Positions 11,921 through 22,123 of a DNA stretch of 37,592 bases are shown here, one piece after another. The notes under the pieces were generated by a model. It saw nothing but the letters and a program-made list of their open reading frames with translations. It did not search any database and was not told the origin of the DNA. The DNA lies in assembly GCA_937960465.1 (NCBI GenBank), contig CALGPO010000068.1, positions 1 through 37,592 of the forward strand, read 5' to 3'. The DNA is from an uncultured bacterium. GTDB taxonomy: Bacteria; Nitrospirota; Thermodesulfovibrionia; Thermodesulfovibrionales; Dissulfurispiraceae. The first letter of the stretch is position 1. Each line of letters begins with the position of its first letter. Both the position numbers and the translations under genes were made by a program.

Positions 11921-12675
11921 TTTGTGAGCATCTCCTTTGCAAGGGATAGATAGCTCTGGGCGCCTTTTGAGCGGGCATCATAGAGAATTGCAGGTTTCCC
12001 ATGGCTCGGCGCCTCGCCGAGAGCGACATTTCTTGGTATAAGGGTATGATAGACCTTTTCCCTGAAGAATTTTCTGACCTCCTCTGCCACCTGATGGGAA
12101 AGGGTATTCCTTGCATCAAACATTGTCAGGAGTATTCCTTCTATGTCAAGTGTTGGATTGAAAGAGCCGCGCACGAGCTTAAGAGTCCTTGATAAAAGTC
12201 CGAGTCCTTCGAGGGAATAATACTCGCACTGCACAGGCACAATGACAGAATCAGCAGCAACAAGGCCGTTGAGCGTAAGCAGTCCGAGGGACGGAGGACA
12301 ATCAATAAATATATAGCGGTAACGATCTTTTATCCCTGCAATCGCATTTAACAGTATTTTCTCCCTTCCTTCTCTCTGGACAAGCTCCACTTCTACACCG
12401 AGGAGGTCTATATTTGACGGGATGATATTAAGATGGGGGACAGATGTCTCGATAATCACATCTTCTATAGAAAGCTTCCCTGTATAGATGTCATAGAGGC
12501 TTTTTTGCAAATTATCCCGATTTATACCGAGTCCGCTTGTTAGATTGCCCTGAGGGTCTGTGTCTATAACGAGAATATCTTTTTCTGCAAGGGCGAGAGA
12601 GGCAGCAAGGTTAATTGTTGTCGTTGTTTTTCCTACTCCGCCTTTTTGATTGGCTATGACAATTGTCTTTCCCAT
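11917..12675 (-). CDS. parA: chromosome partitioning ATPase ParA/Soj
   Basis: MGKTIVIANQKGGVGKTTTTINLAA deviant Walker A; overlaps parB. Confidence 0.97.
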   Translation of the reverse strand: MGKTIVIANQKGGVGKTTTTINLAASLALAEKDILVIDTDPQGNLTSGLGINRDNLQKSLYDIYTGKLSIEDVIIETSVPHLNIIPSNIDLLGVEVELVQREGREKILLNAIAGIKDRYRYIFIDCPPSLGLLTLNGLVAADSVIVPVQCEYYSLEGLGLLSRTLKLVRGSFNPTLDIEGILLTMFDARNTLSHQVAEEVRKFFREKVYHTLIPRNVALGEAPSHGKPAILYDARSKGAQSYLSLAKEMLTK

Positions 12676-12696
12676 GGATAGTTTATTGTATCATTT

Positions 12697-14466
12697 TCAC
12701 TGGATATTTTTCATAAACTCAATCCATATGGGCAGGGCTGCCTTTGCGCCGGCCTCTTTTGGGCCTATGGGTTTATGATTGTCCCTTCCAACCCATACGC
12801 CGACAACAAGCCTGTCATCAAAGCCTATGAACCATGCATCCGAAAAGTCGTTTGTTGTTCCTGTCTTGCCGTAAACAGTCCTCTTAATCTCCCTTGCCTT
12901 TGTTGCTGTTCCCATTTCAACAACCGCTCTCAACAGCACCTTCATCTTATCCACGGTCTCCGGCTCGAGAATACTCTCCGATGATGGAAATGACTCTTCT
13001 AAAAGGGCGCCGTCCCTGTTGATTATTTTTTCATAGGTAATGGGTTCGACCCTGTTGCCAGTGGCAAAAACACCATAGGCTGATGTCAATTCCAGAAGGG
13101 TGACATCCGATGCGCCGAGGGCTAATGGCAGATATGGCTGGAGGGTGCTTTTAATTCCGCATTTTTTTGCGAACTCAATTATGCTGTTAATCCCTACATC
13201 ATTTGCAAGGCGAACTGTTGCTACATTCAGCGAGAGGGCGAGGGCTGTTTTTAGCGGGACATAACCGCGATATTCGCCGTCATAATTTTTTGGAGACCAG
13301 AGTGTGTTCGGCCTTCCCCCGGGAAAGGATACTGGCTCGTCCAGTACTTCGTCGGATTCTGTCATGCCATTTTCGAGGGCAACTGCATAAACAAAAGGCT
13401 TAAATGCAGAACCGGGCTGCCTCAATGCCATGGTTGCTCTATTGAACTGCGTCTCCCAGAAGTCTGTGCCGCCCACCAATGCCTTTACATGCCCGCTCCT
13501 TTGATCAATAGCTATCAACGCAGCCTGAATGCCCTTTTTTACGCGCTTTTCGATTGCATTTATTCCATTTGCCACAGCCTCTTCTGCAATTTTCTGCATG
13601 TTATAGTCGATGGTTGAATATATCTTGAGACCAGATGTATATATGGCATTTCCATACTTTGCCTCGAGGTGCTGCCTCACAAGTTCTACAAAGTAAGGGG
13701 CCTCATATTTTCTGTAAAACGGTTTGACAGGCAATGGCTCTGCATTTGCCTTTTCGTATTCTTCCTGTGATATAAATCCGCTCTGGAGCATTTTTTTTAG
13801 AACGAGGTGTCTTCTCATGAATGCCTTTTCAGGGTTTTTGAAAGGTGAATACAGCGTGGGCGCCTTCTGCAGGCCTGCAAGCAGGGCAGTCTCTGCAAGT
13901 GACAATTCATTTACAGCCTTTCCAAAATAGGTCCGGGCAGCAGCCTCGATTCCATATGCCCTCGTGCCAAAGTAAGCCTGATTCAGGTACATGCCTATTA
14001 TCTCATCTTTTGTATATCGCTTCTCTATCTGGACGGATATGATGGCCTCTTTTATTTTCCTTGACAGGCTCTTTTCCGGTTTTAGAAAGAGCATCTTTGT
14101 CAATTGCTGTGTGATGGTGCTTCCGCCTTCGACAATGCTTTGTGCCATAATGTCCTTGTAGAGGGCGCGCAGGATTCCTATAAGATCCACACCGGGATGG
14201 GAATAGAATCTCTGGTCTTCGATGGCGATGAAAGCCTTTTTTATGCGGTCAGGGACATTATAATATGGAATAAAATTTCTTCTTTCGAGATAGAACTCGG
14301 CCAGAACCTTTCCGTCAGAGGAATATACAAAGGAGGACTCGGAAGGGGTGTAGCCTTCGAGGGATCTTACTTCAGGAAGGTCAGAAAGGCTCCAGTAAAT
14401 AAATCCTCCAAATGCACCAATGGCTGCCGATATAAGAACAACGATCAAAAGCCTTAACCAATGCAT
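12697..14466 (-). CDS. mrcA: class A penicillin-binding protein (PBP1A family)
   Basis: GT51 EDQRFYSHPGVD, EGGSTITQQLTK; transpeptidase motifs RQPGSAFKPFVYA, YGKTGTTNDFSDAWFIG. Confidence 0.92.
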   Translation of the reverse strand: MHWLRLLIVVLISAAIGAFGGFIYWSLSDLPEVRSLEGYTPSESSFVYSSDGKVLAEFYLERRNFIPYYNVPDRIKKAFIAIEDQRFYSHPGVDLIGILRALYKDIMAQSIVEGGSTITQQLTKMLFLKPEKSLSRKIKEAIISVQIEKRYTKDEIIGMYLNQAYFGTRAYGIEAAARTYFGKAVNELSLAETALLAGLQKAPTLYSPFKNPEKAFMRRHLVLKKMLQSGFISQEEYEKANAEPLPVKPFYRKYEAPYFVELVRQHLEAKYGNAIYTSGLKIYSTIDYNMQKIAEEAVANGINAIEKRVKKGIQAALIAIDQRSGHVKALVGGTDFWETQFNRATMALRQPGSAFKPFVYAVALENGMTESDEVLDEPVSFPGGRPNTLWSPKNYDGEYRGYVPLKTALALSLNVATVRLANDVGINSIIEFAKKCGIKSTLQPYLPLALGASDVTLLELTSAYGVFATGNRVEPITYEKIINRDGALLEESFPSSESILEPETVDKMKVLLRAVVEMGTATKAREIKRTVYGKTGTTNDFSDAWFIGFDDRLVVGVWVGRDNHKPIGPKEAGAKAALPIWIEFMKNIQ

Positions 14467-14495
14467 ACGGATATTATAACTGATATACTATTTTT

Positions 14496-16256
14496 ATGAC
14501 CTTAGAACTGTCAAAAGTCCCTCGCAAGCCGGGTGTCTATATTTTAAAAGGCATGAAGGAGAACGTGCTCTATGTGGGCAAGGCAAAAAATCTGAGAAAC
14601 CGCCTGAGGAGCTATTTTCAGGATTCTGCAAACCTTGATCAGCGCAAGGCAGCGATGGTCAGGATGGTTAAGGACTTTTCCTTTATTGCCACGGGTAATG
14701 AATTAGAGGCGCTTATATTAGAAGCAAATCTCATAAAGCAATACAAACCGAAATTCAACATTATTCTGAGGGATGATAAGAATTATCCCTACATCAAGCT
14801 GACTGTTACAGAACAATGGCCGAGGATAGAGGTTGCAAGAAGAATAAAAAAGGACGGCAATTTATATTTTGGCCCTTATGTGCCTTCACAGGCAATGTGG
14901 GAAGCACTCGCTTTTATCAGGAGGAATTTTTTAATCAGGACATGCGGGTATTCCCTTGATAAGCCTATGAGACCATGCATTCAATACCAGATGAAGAGGT
15001 GTTCTGCTCCATGTGCAGGACTTATCAGCAGTAGCGAATACAGGAAGATAATAGATGATGTAATTCTTTTTCTAAAGGGCGAAAAGAGGGAGTTGCTGCA
15101 CCGGCTTGAAGAAAGAATGCAGAGGCTTTCGGATGAAATGAGATTTGAAGATGCTGCAAAGATAAGGGACAGGATATTCAAGCTCAGGAGGGCATTTGAG
15201 TCGCAAAAGGTTGTTTCTCCTGAACTCGGGGATATAGATGTTATCGGTTATTGCAGAGAAGGCGATGACATAGCTGTAAATGTCTTATTCGTGAGAAACG
15301 GCATGCTCATAGGCGCGAAGGATTTCTTTTTGGAAAAGGTTCTGACGTCAGACAATTCCGAGATGATGCACAGCGTTATAGAGTTCTTCTATGCAAAGGA
15401 GATAATTCCGCCGGAAATTATTCTGGTAAATGTAATGCCTGAAAGTGCAAAGTCGCTGAAGGCATGGCTTAAGAAAAAGAAAGGAGAGAGCGTTAATATA
15501 GAGGTTCCAGCAGATGGAAAGGGTATGGAACTCCTCCAGATGGCAAATGAAAATGCAAGGCTTCATTTCGGAACAAAAAAGAAGTCCACTTTTGATGAGA
15601 CCTTAAAAATATTGAAGGACAGATTACATTTAATAAAAGTCCCTTCATCCATTGGAGCCTTTGATGTATCCACGATTCAGGGCAGCGAATCAGTAGGGGC
15701 GTTTGTTTATTGGGAAAATGGTGAGTTCAAAAAGGATAATTACAGGCATCTGAAAATAAAGGGCGTTCTCGGAGTTGATGACTATGCGATGATGCATGAG
15801 ATTGTAGAACGTGTGCTGAGAAAAGAACATCTTATACCTGACCTTGTCGTTATTGACGGTGGTAAGGGACAGCTTGAGGTTGCAAGGAGGGTTATGGGGG
15901 ATTTAGATATAAAGACCGATCTTATCGCTGTTGCCAAAAAACCTGACAGGGTATTTCTGATAAATGATGAAATTATAGACCTTGAGGACAGAAGCAGTTC
16001 ATCGCTTCTTTTGAAAAAGATAAGGGATGAAGTTCACAGGTTTGCGATTTCTTTTCACAGGAAATTAAGGGATAAGAGGCTTATGGAATCTCCTCTTGAA
16101 AAAATCCCCGGAATCGGCAAAAAGAGGAGGCTCGAACTCCTGCGGCATTTCGGAAGTATTGAGAACATCCGCAAGGCAACGGTTGATGAGATTGCGAAGA
16201 TTAAGGGGTTTAATAAGAAGGTGGCAGAGAAGGTGGTTGAGGGGCTGCAGCCATAG
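14496..16256 (+). CDS. uvrC: excinuclease ABC subunit C
   Basis: PRKPGVYILKG, GIY-YIG YVGKAKNLRNRLRSYF, C-terminal HhH IPGIGKKRRLELLRHFGS. Confidence 0.98.
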   Translation: MTLELSKVPRKPGVYILKGMKENVLYVGKAKNLRNRLRSYFQDSANLDQRKAAMVRMVKDFSFIATGNELEALILEANLIKQYKPKFNIILRDDKNYPYIKLTVTEQWPRIEVARRIKKDGNLYFGPYVPSQAMWEALAFIRRNFLIRTCGYSLDKPMRPCIQYQMKRCSAPCAGLISSSEYRKIIDDVILFLKGEKRELLHRLEERMQRLSDEMRFEDAAKIRDRIFKLRRAFESQKVVSPELGDIDVIGYCREGDDIAVNVLFVRNGMLIGAKDFFLEKVLTSDNSEMMHSVIEFFYAKEIIPPEIILVNVMPESAKSLKAWLKKKKGESVNIEVPADGKGMELLQMANENARLHFGTKKKSTFDETLKILKDRLHLIKVPSSIGAFDVSTIQGSESVGAFVYWENGEFKKDNYRHLKIKGVLGVDDYAMMHEIVERVLRKEHLIPDLVVIDGGKGQLEVARRVMGDLDIKTDLIAVAKKPDRVFLINDEIIDLEDRSSSSLLLKKIRDEVHRFAISFHRKLRDKRLMESPLEKIPGIGKKRRLELLRHFGSIENIRKATVDEIAKIKGFNKKVAEKVVEGLQP

Positions 16257-16321
16257 AAAAATCAGAGATTTTGAGATAGAATAAAGGCATAAAGATTAGT
16301 GGAGCAAAGGGAATCTTTTAA

Positions 16322-16639
16322 ATGAAAAGAGCAAATGTTTTAAAGGAAATTGACAATATCAAAGACCAGCTTGTAGAGAAATACGGACCTGAGAAGATTA
16401 TTCTTTTCGGCTCTGCTGCATCAGAGAAGGAAGAGATACACGACATTGATCTTTTTATCATAAAAAGAGACGTGCCTTATTATGGAGCGGACAGACTATG
16501 TGAGTTGTATAAACTGCTGGATACTGATTTGCCTATTGATTATATAGTCTATAAGCCTGAGGAGGCTGATGAGAGGCTTTCTCTTGGAGACCCCTTTTTA
16601 AAGAAGATTTTTAAAGAAGGAAAAGTCCTTTATGGCTGA
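16322..16639 (+). CDS. MNT-type minimal nucleotidyltransferase
   Basis: 105 aa; ILFGSAASEKEEIHDIDLFI (GS...DxD signature). Confidence 0.85.
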   Translation: MKRANVLKEIDNIKDQLVEKYGPEKIILFGSAASEKEEIHDIDLFIIKRDVPYYGADRLCELYKLLDTDLPIDYIVYKPEEADERLSLGDPFLKKIFKEGKVLYG

Positions 16640-16847
16640 TCTCAAAATAGTTAACGAATGGCTGAGTAAAGCTGATGAAGATTTTCATTTTGCTGTAGCT
16701 AATCTTAAAGAAGGCAGTAATTTTTACGCGCAAATCTGTTTTCATTTTCAGCAGGCAGCAGAGAAATATCTTAAAGCATTACAGGCTAAACAATCCACAC
16801 AGAAAATAGCAAAGTCAATAAAAAATCTTTTGGCAAAGGAGACGTAA
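16632..16847 (+). CDS. truncated HEPN-domain protein
   Basis: EWLSKADEDFHFAVANL...ICFHFQQAAEKYLKAL is HEPN-like but stops at 71 aa, without the usual C-terminal half. Confidence 0.75.
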   Translation: MADLKIVNEWLSKADEDFHFAVANLKEGSNFYAQICFHFQQAAEKYLKALQAKQSTQKIAKSIKNLLAKET

Positions 16848-17779
16848 TGAGCATCTACATTTCTGGCTCGATGGCGTATGACAGGATTATGGACTTCCCG
16901 GGGAAGTTCTCCGACCATATCCTGCCTGATAAAATACACATTTTGAATGTCTGTTTTACTGTAAACGGCATGATCGAAAAATTCGGCGGGACTGCAGGAA
17001 ACATTGCCTATTCCTTAAGCCTTCTTGGAGAAAAGCCTATAATCATAGCAACTATAGGAAAGGACTACGACAGGTATTTTGAATGGCTGAAGAAGAATAA
17101 TATTTCTGTTGAAGGCATTAAAATAATCGATGAAGAATTCACTGCAGGGGCTTATATAACAACAGACATAGCAGACAACCAGATAACTGGATTTAATCCC
17201 GGAGCAATGAAGCATCAAACTAAATATGATTTTAAAAATCCTGAATCAAAGGACTCGATGGTCATCATCGGTCCAGGCAATCTTCAGGACATGAAAGAAT
17301 ATGCAAAGAAAGCCAAAAGCAAAGGTATAAAGTGCATCTGCGATCCTGGTCAATCCCTCACACAATGGGACGGCAATTCTCTCAGGGAATGGATTGACGG
17401 CTCATATATGTTGATTACCAATGACTACGAACTTGAGCTTGTTATGAAGATGACAGGAATGGACAAGAAAGGTCTTTTAGGAATGACGAAAACAATTATT
17501 ACAACACTCGGTGAAAAGGGCTCTCTTATAAGCAATTCTGACGGCGATATGCAAATACCTGCAGCAAAGATTTCAGAGATTCTTGACCCGACAGGCGCAG
17601 GAGACGCTTACAGGGCAGGTTTGCTCAAAGGGCTTGTCAGCGGCAAGGACATGGAGACCTCTGCAAAGATGGGAGCGGTTGCCGCTGCCTATGCGATAGA
17701 GAAATACGGCACTCAAGAGCATTATTTCACTTATAATGAATTTGTAGAAAGGTATAGGAGCAATTTTGGGGAGTTGTGA
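16847..17779 (+). CDS. PfkB-family carbohydrate/nucleoside kinase
   Basis: FGGTAGNIAYSLSLLG and DPTGAGDAYRAGLLKGL signatures. Confidence 0.9.
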   Translation: MSIYISGSMAYDRIMDFPGKFSDHILPDKIHILNVCFTVNGMIEKFGGTAGNIAYSLSLLGEKPIIIATIGKDYDRYFEWLKKNNISVEGIKIIDEEFTAGAYITTDIADNQITGFNPGAMKHQTKYDFKNPESKDSMVIIGPGNLQDMKEYAKKAKSKGIKCICDPGQSLTQWDGNSLREWIDGSYMLITNDYELELVMKMTGMDKKGLLGMTKTIITTLGEKGSLISNSDGDMQIPAAKISEILDPTGAGDAYRAGLLKGLVSGKDMETSAKMGAVAAAYAIEKYGTQEHYFTYNEFVERYRSNFGEL

Positions 17780-18828
17780 TTAACGAAGATGCAATAAAAT
17801 CCTATCTTCTCAAGAAATTCAAAGATGCAATTCGTGTTGATATCCACAAAATCGGTGCTGGTGTTCACGGAGCAGGCTTTCTTATAGAAATAAAGACAAA
17901 AGAAGAAGTTAAATCATATGTCATAAAAGGCCTTTTTCCCCAAGGCCTCGGACATGATTATCCCTCTGACAGGGCGCAGGTCTTTTTACTCGACCTCGAA
18001 ACATACGACGGACTTCCGAAACACGCTAAGGCAGTAGATGTTCTTTCTGAAATGCCGGATGGCTCTGTAAAGTCCATCGGCGGAGGCAAGGAATATTACC
18101 TGCTGATGGAGAGGGTTGAAGGAAGGGATTATTTCAATGACCTCAGAGAATTCTCCAAAAAAGAAAAACTTGATTCCGAGGACATAAGCAAGATAAAGGC
18201 AATGACATCATATCTTGCAGAGATACACTCGGTAAAGAAAGAATCAAGGGCATTATACTGGAGAAAAATAAGGGACATCATAGGGCATGGTGAGTGCCTG
18301 ATGGGGGTGTTTGATATATACCCTGACGGAACTCTGAGCTATGATGAGATGGCAGAGATAGAAAAGATGTGCGTGGACTGGAGGGCAAAACTAAAGCCTA
18401 AGACCCATCGACTGTGTCAGATTCACGGAGACTTTCATCCCGGCAACATCTGGTTTAAAGACAGCACAGACTTTGTCCTTCTCGACAGAAGCAGAGGGCC
18501 TTATGGTGATGCAGCAGACGATGTTACTGCCCTTTGCATTAATTATATATTTTTCTCTTTGATGTATCATGGAGAGGTAAAAGGCGCATACCTTGAAGGT
18601 CTTAATCTGTTTTTCGAAGATTACATCAAACAGACGAAGGATAATGAATTGTTCGAGGTGGTCGCCCCGTTCTTTGCCTTCAGGGGCATTGTTGTTGCAA
18701 ATCCTGTGTTTTACCCAGAATTAAGCAGGGATGCACGAAATAGGATATTCAGGTTTGTTAAGAGTGTTCTTTTATCAGAAAGATTTGATATGAGTAAAGT
18801 TAATTACTATATGGCTGGTTCGATTTAG
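17776..18828 (+). CDS. aminoglycoside/choline-kinase-like phosphotransferase
   Basis: Brenner motif QIHGDFHPGNIWF, LLDRSRGPYGDAADD; overlaps the PfkB ORF. Confidence 0.85.
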   Translation: MINEDAIKSYLLKKFKDAIRVDIHKIGAGVHGAGFLIEIKTKEEVKSYVIKGLFPQGLGHDYPSDRAQVFLLDLETYDGLPKHAKAVDVLSEMPDGSVKSIGGGKEYYLLMERVEGRDYFNDLREFSKKEKLDSEDISKIKAMTSYLAEIHSVKKESRALYWRKIRDIIGHGECLMGVFDIYPDGTLSYDEMAEIEKMCVDWRAKLKPKTHRLCQIHGDFHPGNIWFKDSTDFVLLDRSRGPYGDAADDVTALCINYIFFSLMYHGEVKGAYLEGLNLFFEDYIKQTKDNELFEVVAPFFAFRGIVVANPVFYPELSRDARNRIFRFVKSVLLSERFDMSKVNYYMAGSI

Positions 18829-19522
18829 AATTACCTGTGCTTACTTTGATATAATTTTCCCAGATTAAGAATAACTCCTTTGTTGCTCTGAGATCTCCTG
18901 CACAATATCGCGCAATATCCACATAGCGGCCCGATTTAAAGAGGTCTTTTACCTCATAACCCGTTATCACTTTGCCTGATTCATTGGCTGATTTCGGGCT
19001 CTTTATATTAAATGTTTTACACCACATATCGAGGCTGAATCTCCTTTTTGAAGCACCATAGAATGTTAACTGGTCGAGGAGGTCTATGTGTGCGCTGTTA
19101 TATCTGTTTGGCATTAAATCCCTTGAAGGTTTTATTTTGTTTACTGCTGAGCGGATCATGATAAAGGGGCAGTCAAAGCCCCTACCATTGAATGTAATAA
19201 ACTGGTCGTATGTTTTTATGGCATTCCAGAATTTCTGGAGTATCTCTGCCTCTGTCCCGCATTCATATCTAATGCCGTCTTCTTCAAAAGGCAGAAGCAT
19301 ATCTCCTGGTGTCTGGAAATATACAGCGCCTTTGTTTGAATCAGGGTTGAGCATACCGATGGTAACTATCTCGCCTGTGAGGGGATAGAAAGAGAGGCTT
19401 TCTCTGACCCGTTCTTCTTCCTCTTCTGTCTCAGCCCATTTCAGGAGATATTGCTGCGTTGACGGCTCAAGGGAATCGAAATCAGCACCGACCGTCTCTA
19501 TATCAAATATTATTCTACTCAT
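18800..19522 (-). CDS. predicted 3'-5' exonuclease (PolB-like, RNase H fold)
   Basis: IIFDIETVG, FITFNGRGFDCPFI, ...YCAGDLRATKELFLIW. Confidence 0.85.
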   Translation of the reverse strand: MSRIIFDIETVGADFDSLEPSTQQYLLKWAETEEEEERVRESLSFYPLTGEIVTIGMLNPDSNKGAVYFQTPGDMLLPFEEDGIRYECGTEAEILQKFWNAIKTYDQFITFNGRGFDCPFIMIRSAVNKIKPSRDLMPNRYNSAHIDLLDQLTFYGASKRRFSLDMWCKTFNIKSPKSANESGKVITGYEVKDLFKSGRYVDIARYCAGDLRATKELFLIWENYIKVSTGNSKSNQPYSN

Positions 19523-19539
19523 AGCTTTTGAGGGGGATT

Positions 19540-19568
19540 TCGTAAGGGGGACATTGTCCCCCTTACGA
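19540..19568. terminator. perfect 14-bp stem hairpin between exonuclease and ctpA genes
   Basis: TCGTAAGGGGGACA-T-TGTCCCCCTTACGA. Confidence 0.5.
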
Positions 19569-19569
19569 G

Positions 19570-20862
19570 CTATGCTGCCTTTTTCATCTTTTCAAAAACT
19601 TTCCATGTCTTAAGGGTATCGATAGCCCTCTGTAATTGATTGTCGTCTTTTTCATCCACTTCTAATGGAGCCATCTCTTTTTCTTCTGGGGTCTCCTTTT
19701 GCTGGTCGTTTTTAAGATGTCCTTCGAGATCTTTTTCCCTTATAACCCTGTGCTGCTCTTTTCCATCCTTAACCTCGAGTTTTACGATTATATCAGGGGT
19801 AATTCCAACACCCTGAATGCTTATGCCTTTTGGTGTATAGTATTTTGCAGTTGTAAGACGCAGCCCAGAACCGTCGCTGAGTGGAATAAGGCTTTGCACA
19901 GAGCCTTTTCCAAAGGTCTGGACACCGATAATTACTGCCCTGTTCCAGTCTTTCAATGCGCCTGCAACGATTTCTGATGCACTTGCACTGCCCTGATTGA
20001 CAAGGACTACCATAGGCATATCCGTATATGGTTTTTCCCCTTCCGTGAAGTATTCTGTTTTTTCGCCGCTTTTGCTCTTTATATAAACCACGAGCTTTTT
20101 GGGTGGAAGGAACTGTTCGGTAACCTCCACAGCGCTGTTCAGGAGGCCTCCGGGATCGTTTCTCAGGTCAATGATCAGCGAGGTCATGCCTTCCTTTGAC
20201 AGCTTATCCAGTGCAGCGGAGAGGTCAGGACCTGTAGACTCTTGAAACTGGGTTATTTTTATGTACCCTATTCCGTCCTGAAGCATTTTTGACTTTACGC
20301 TCTTGATCTTTATGATATCCCTGACTATTGTAAAATCCTTTGTCTCTTTCCAGCCTTCCCTGAATATGGTCAATATAATGGATGTGCCTTTCGGCCCACG
20401 CATTTTAGAAACAGCATCCGTCAACCCCATATTCTTTGTGGACTCTCCGGAGATCTTGAGGATCTTATCGCCTGCCTTAATGCCTGCCTTAAATGCCGGC
20501 GTATCTTCGATTGGAGCTATAACCGTGAGTATGCCGTCCTTAATCCCTATGTGAATGCCGAGTCCACCGAATTCGCCCTTTGTTTCTACCTGCAGTTCCT
20601 TTAATGCCTCGGGCGTCATATAGCTTGAATGCGGGTCGAGGGAGTTGATCATCCCTTTAATGGCGCCAACCACGAGGTCTTTTGTTTTGACCTCATCAAC
20701 ATAGTTTTTCTTTACAAGGGTAAGAACCTCGGTAAAGGTGCGCAACTCTTCGTATCCGTTTTGTGCATTTACGGTTTCCACCGCCCATTTGCCTGCTACT
20801 ATTCCGATTAAGGCGATGGAGAATATTACTGTTACAAAAAGCCATCTTTTCTTTCGAAACAT
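19570..20862 (-). CDS. ctpA: carboxy-terminal processing protease (S41, PDZ)
   Basis: LIIDLRNDPGGLLNSAVEV, NQGSASASEIVAGALKD, FGKGSVQ. Confidence 0.95.
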   Translation of the reverse strand: MFRKKRWLFVTVIFSIALIGIVAGKWAVETVNAQNGYEELRTFTEVLTLVKKNYVDEVKTKDLVVGAIKGMINSLDPHSSYMTPEALKELQVETKGEFGGLGIHIGIKDGILTVIAPIEDTPAFKAGIKAGDKILKISGESTKNMGLTDAVSKMRGPKGTSIILTIFREGWKETKDFTIVRDIIKIKSVKSKMLQDGIGYIKITQFQESTGPDLSAALDKLSKEGMTSLIIDLRNDPGGLLNSAVEVTEQFLPPKKLVVYIKSKSGEKTEYFTEGEKPYTDMPMVVLVNQGSASASEIVAGALKDWNRAVIIGVQTFGKGSVQSLIPLSDGSGLRLTTAKYYTPKGISIQGVGITPDIIVKLEVKDGKEQHRVIREKDLEGHLKNDQQKETPEEKEMAPLEVDEKDDNQLQRAIDTLKTWKVFEKMKKAA

Positions 20863-20884
20863 CCTTTATCCTCCGTAACAACTT

Positions 20885-22123
20885 TTATTTCTTCAGCCAT
20901 TGTTGAGGGTCAAGGGGCTTTCCTCTATATCTGAGTTCGAAATACAGACCGCTTGCTCCGATGGCGCTGGATTCCCCAACCTCTCCGATGGTTGTATGTT
21001 CTTTTATTATAGCTCCATTTTTCAAAAAAATCTTGGACAGGTTCCCATACAGCGTATGATAACCGCCTCCATGACTGATTATAATTAATTGACCGTATCC
21101 CTTGAAATCATCAGCAAATACAACTTTGCCTTCATGAACTGCTTTCACGGAAGACCCATTGGATGCTTTTATATGAATGCCGCTTCTGAAGACAGGCAGG
21201 TTAAACAAAGGGTCAACCTGTGTTCCGTACTGAATTGCCACAGTACCGTTTACAGGCCAGGGAAGCCTTCCCTTTAATCGTGCAAACCCACTGTCCTCAA
21301 CCGGCTCCTCTTCTTTTATTCCCGGTTTTGTCCCTTTCTTTTTCCTCAGCTCGCTTTCCCGCCTTTCGGATTCCTGTATTATTCTCAAGAGCCTGTTTGA
21401 TGCCTCCTGCAATTCCTTTATCATTTTTTCATAAGTCTTTTTTTCCTTTCTGACACTTACTAACAGGGTCTCTCTTTCCCTTTTCTTTTCTTTTAACGAC
21501 TCCTCCAATTTAGCAAGTTTTAGTTCTTCTGTCTTGAGCTCTGCAAATAACTTTTTAAGATTGTTCTGTTTTTCGCTTAAGACCCTGACTGCCTCTTTGT
21601 ATTTGTTTATAAGACTGTAGTCATATGTGGATATATCGCTTATGTACCGCAGCGTCCTCAATGTTTGCGATATATCCTCTCCGCCTATAAGTATGAGGAG
21701 GGCGTCGTTTCCCCTGCTTATCCTCTGTAATACCCGCAGTCTTTTTTTGAGGAGATTGCCTTGCAAATTAAGGCTTTCTTTATTGTGATTAATATCCATC
21801 TGCAAGGCCGAGATATTGCTTTGTATTTTTTTTATTTTTCCGCGCTGGACTGTAAGCTGTTCTTCTATTTCATCAAGCTCTGCATATGTTTTTCTGAGTT
21901 CTTCAAGGACTGACTTCTCGACCCTTTTTACAGATTCGAGTTTCTTTTTTTGTGTCCTGATATCCTTCTGGATTTGCCTGTACTCTTCATGAGGGTTTTG
22001 AGCATATGAGGCAGTGAATAGTGGATAGTGAATAGTGAATAGTGAAAGCACAACAAGTAGGCTATACAGTGCTATATTGAAGATTTTCTGTCTTTTGAGT
22101 GTTATTTTCCTTTTGCTGTTCAC
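20885..22123 (-). CDS. envC: murein hydrolase activator EnvC-like (coiled coil + M23/LytM), GTG start
   Basis: Signal peptide, long coiled coil, degenerate LytM domain (AVHEGKVVFADDFKGYGQLIIISHGGGYHTLYGNL). Confidence 0.9.
   Translation of the reverse strand: MNSKRKITLKRQKIFNIALYSLLVVLSLFTIHYPLFTASYAQNPHEEYRQIQKDIRTQKKKLESVKRVEKSVLEELRKTYAELDEIEEQLTVQRGKIKKIQSNISALQMDINHNKESLNLQGNLLKKRLRVLQRISRGNDALLILIGGEDISQTLRTLRYISDISTYDYSLINKYKEAVRVLSEKQNNLKKLFAELKTEELKLAKLEESLKEKKRERETLLVSVRKEKKTYEKMIKELQEASNRLLRIIQESERRESELRKKKGTKPGIKEEEPVEDSGFARLKGRLPWPVNGTVAIQYGTQVDPLFNLPVFRSGIHIKASNGSSVKAVHEGKVVFADDFKGYGQLIIISHGGGYHTLYGNLSKIFLKNGAIIKEHTTIGEVGESSAIGASGLYFELRYRGKPLDPQQWLKK
22014..22048. repeat. 7-bp tandem tract in the envC signal-peptide coding region
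   Basis: gtgaata gtggata gtgaata gtgaata gtgaaag. Confidence 0.85.

Noticed and set aside
11093-12675. parS site near parAB
   Set aside because: I did not see a TGTTTCACGTGAAACA-like palindrome by eye; a motif scan would be needed.
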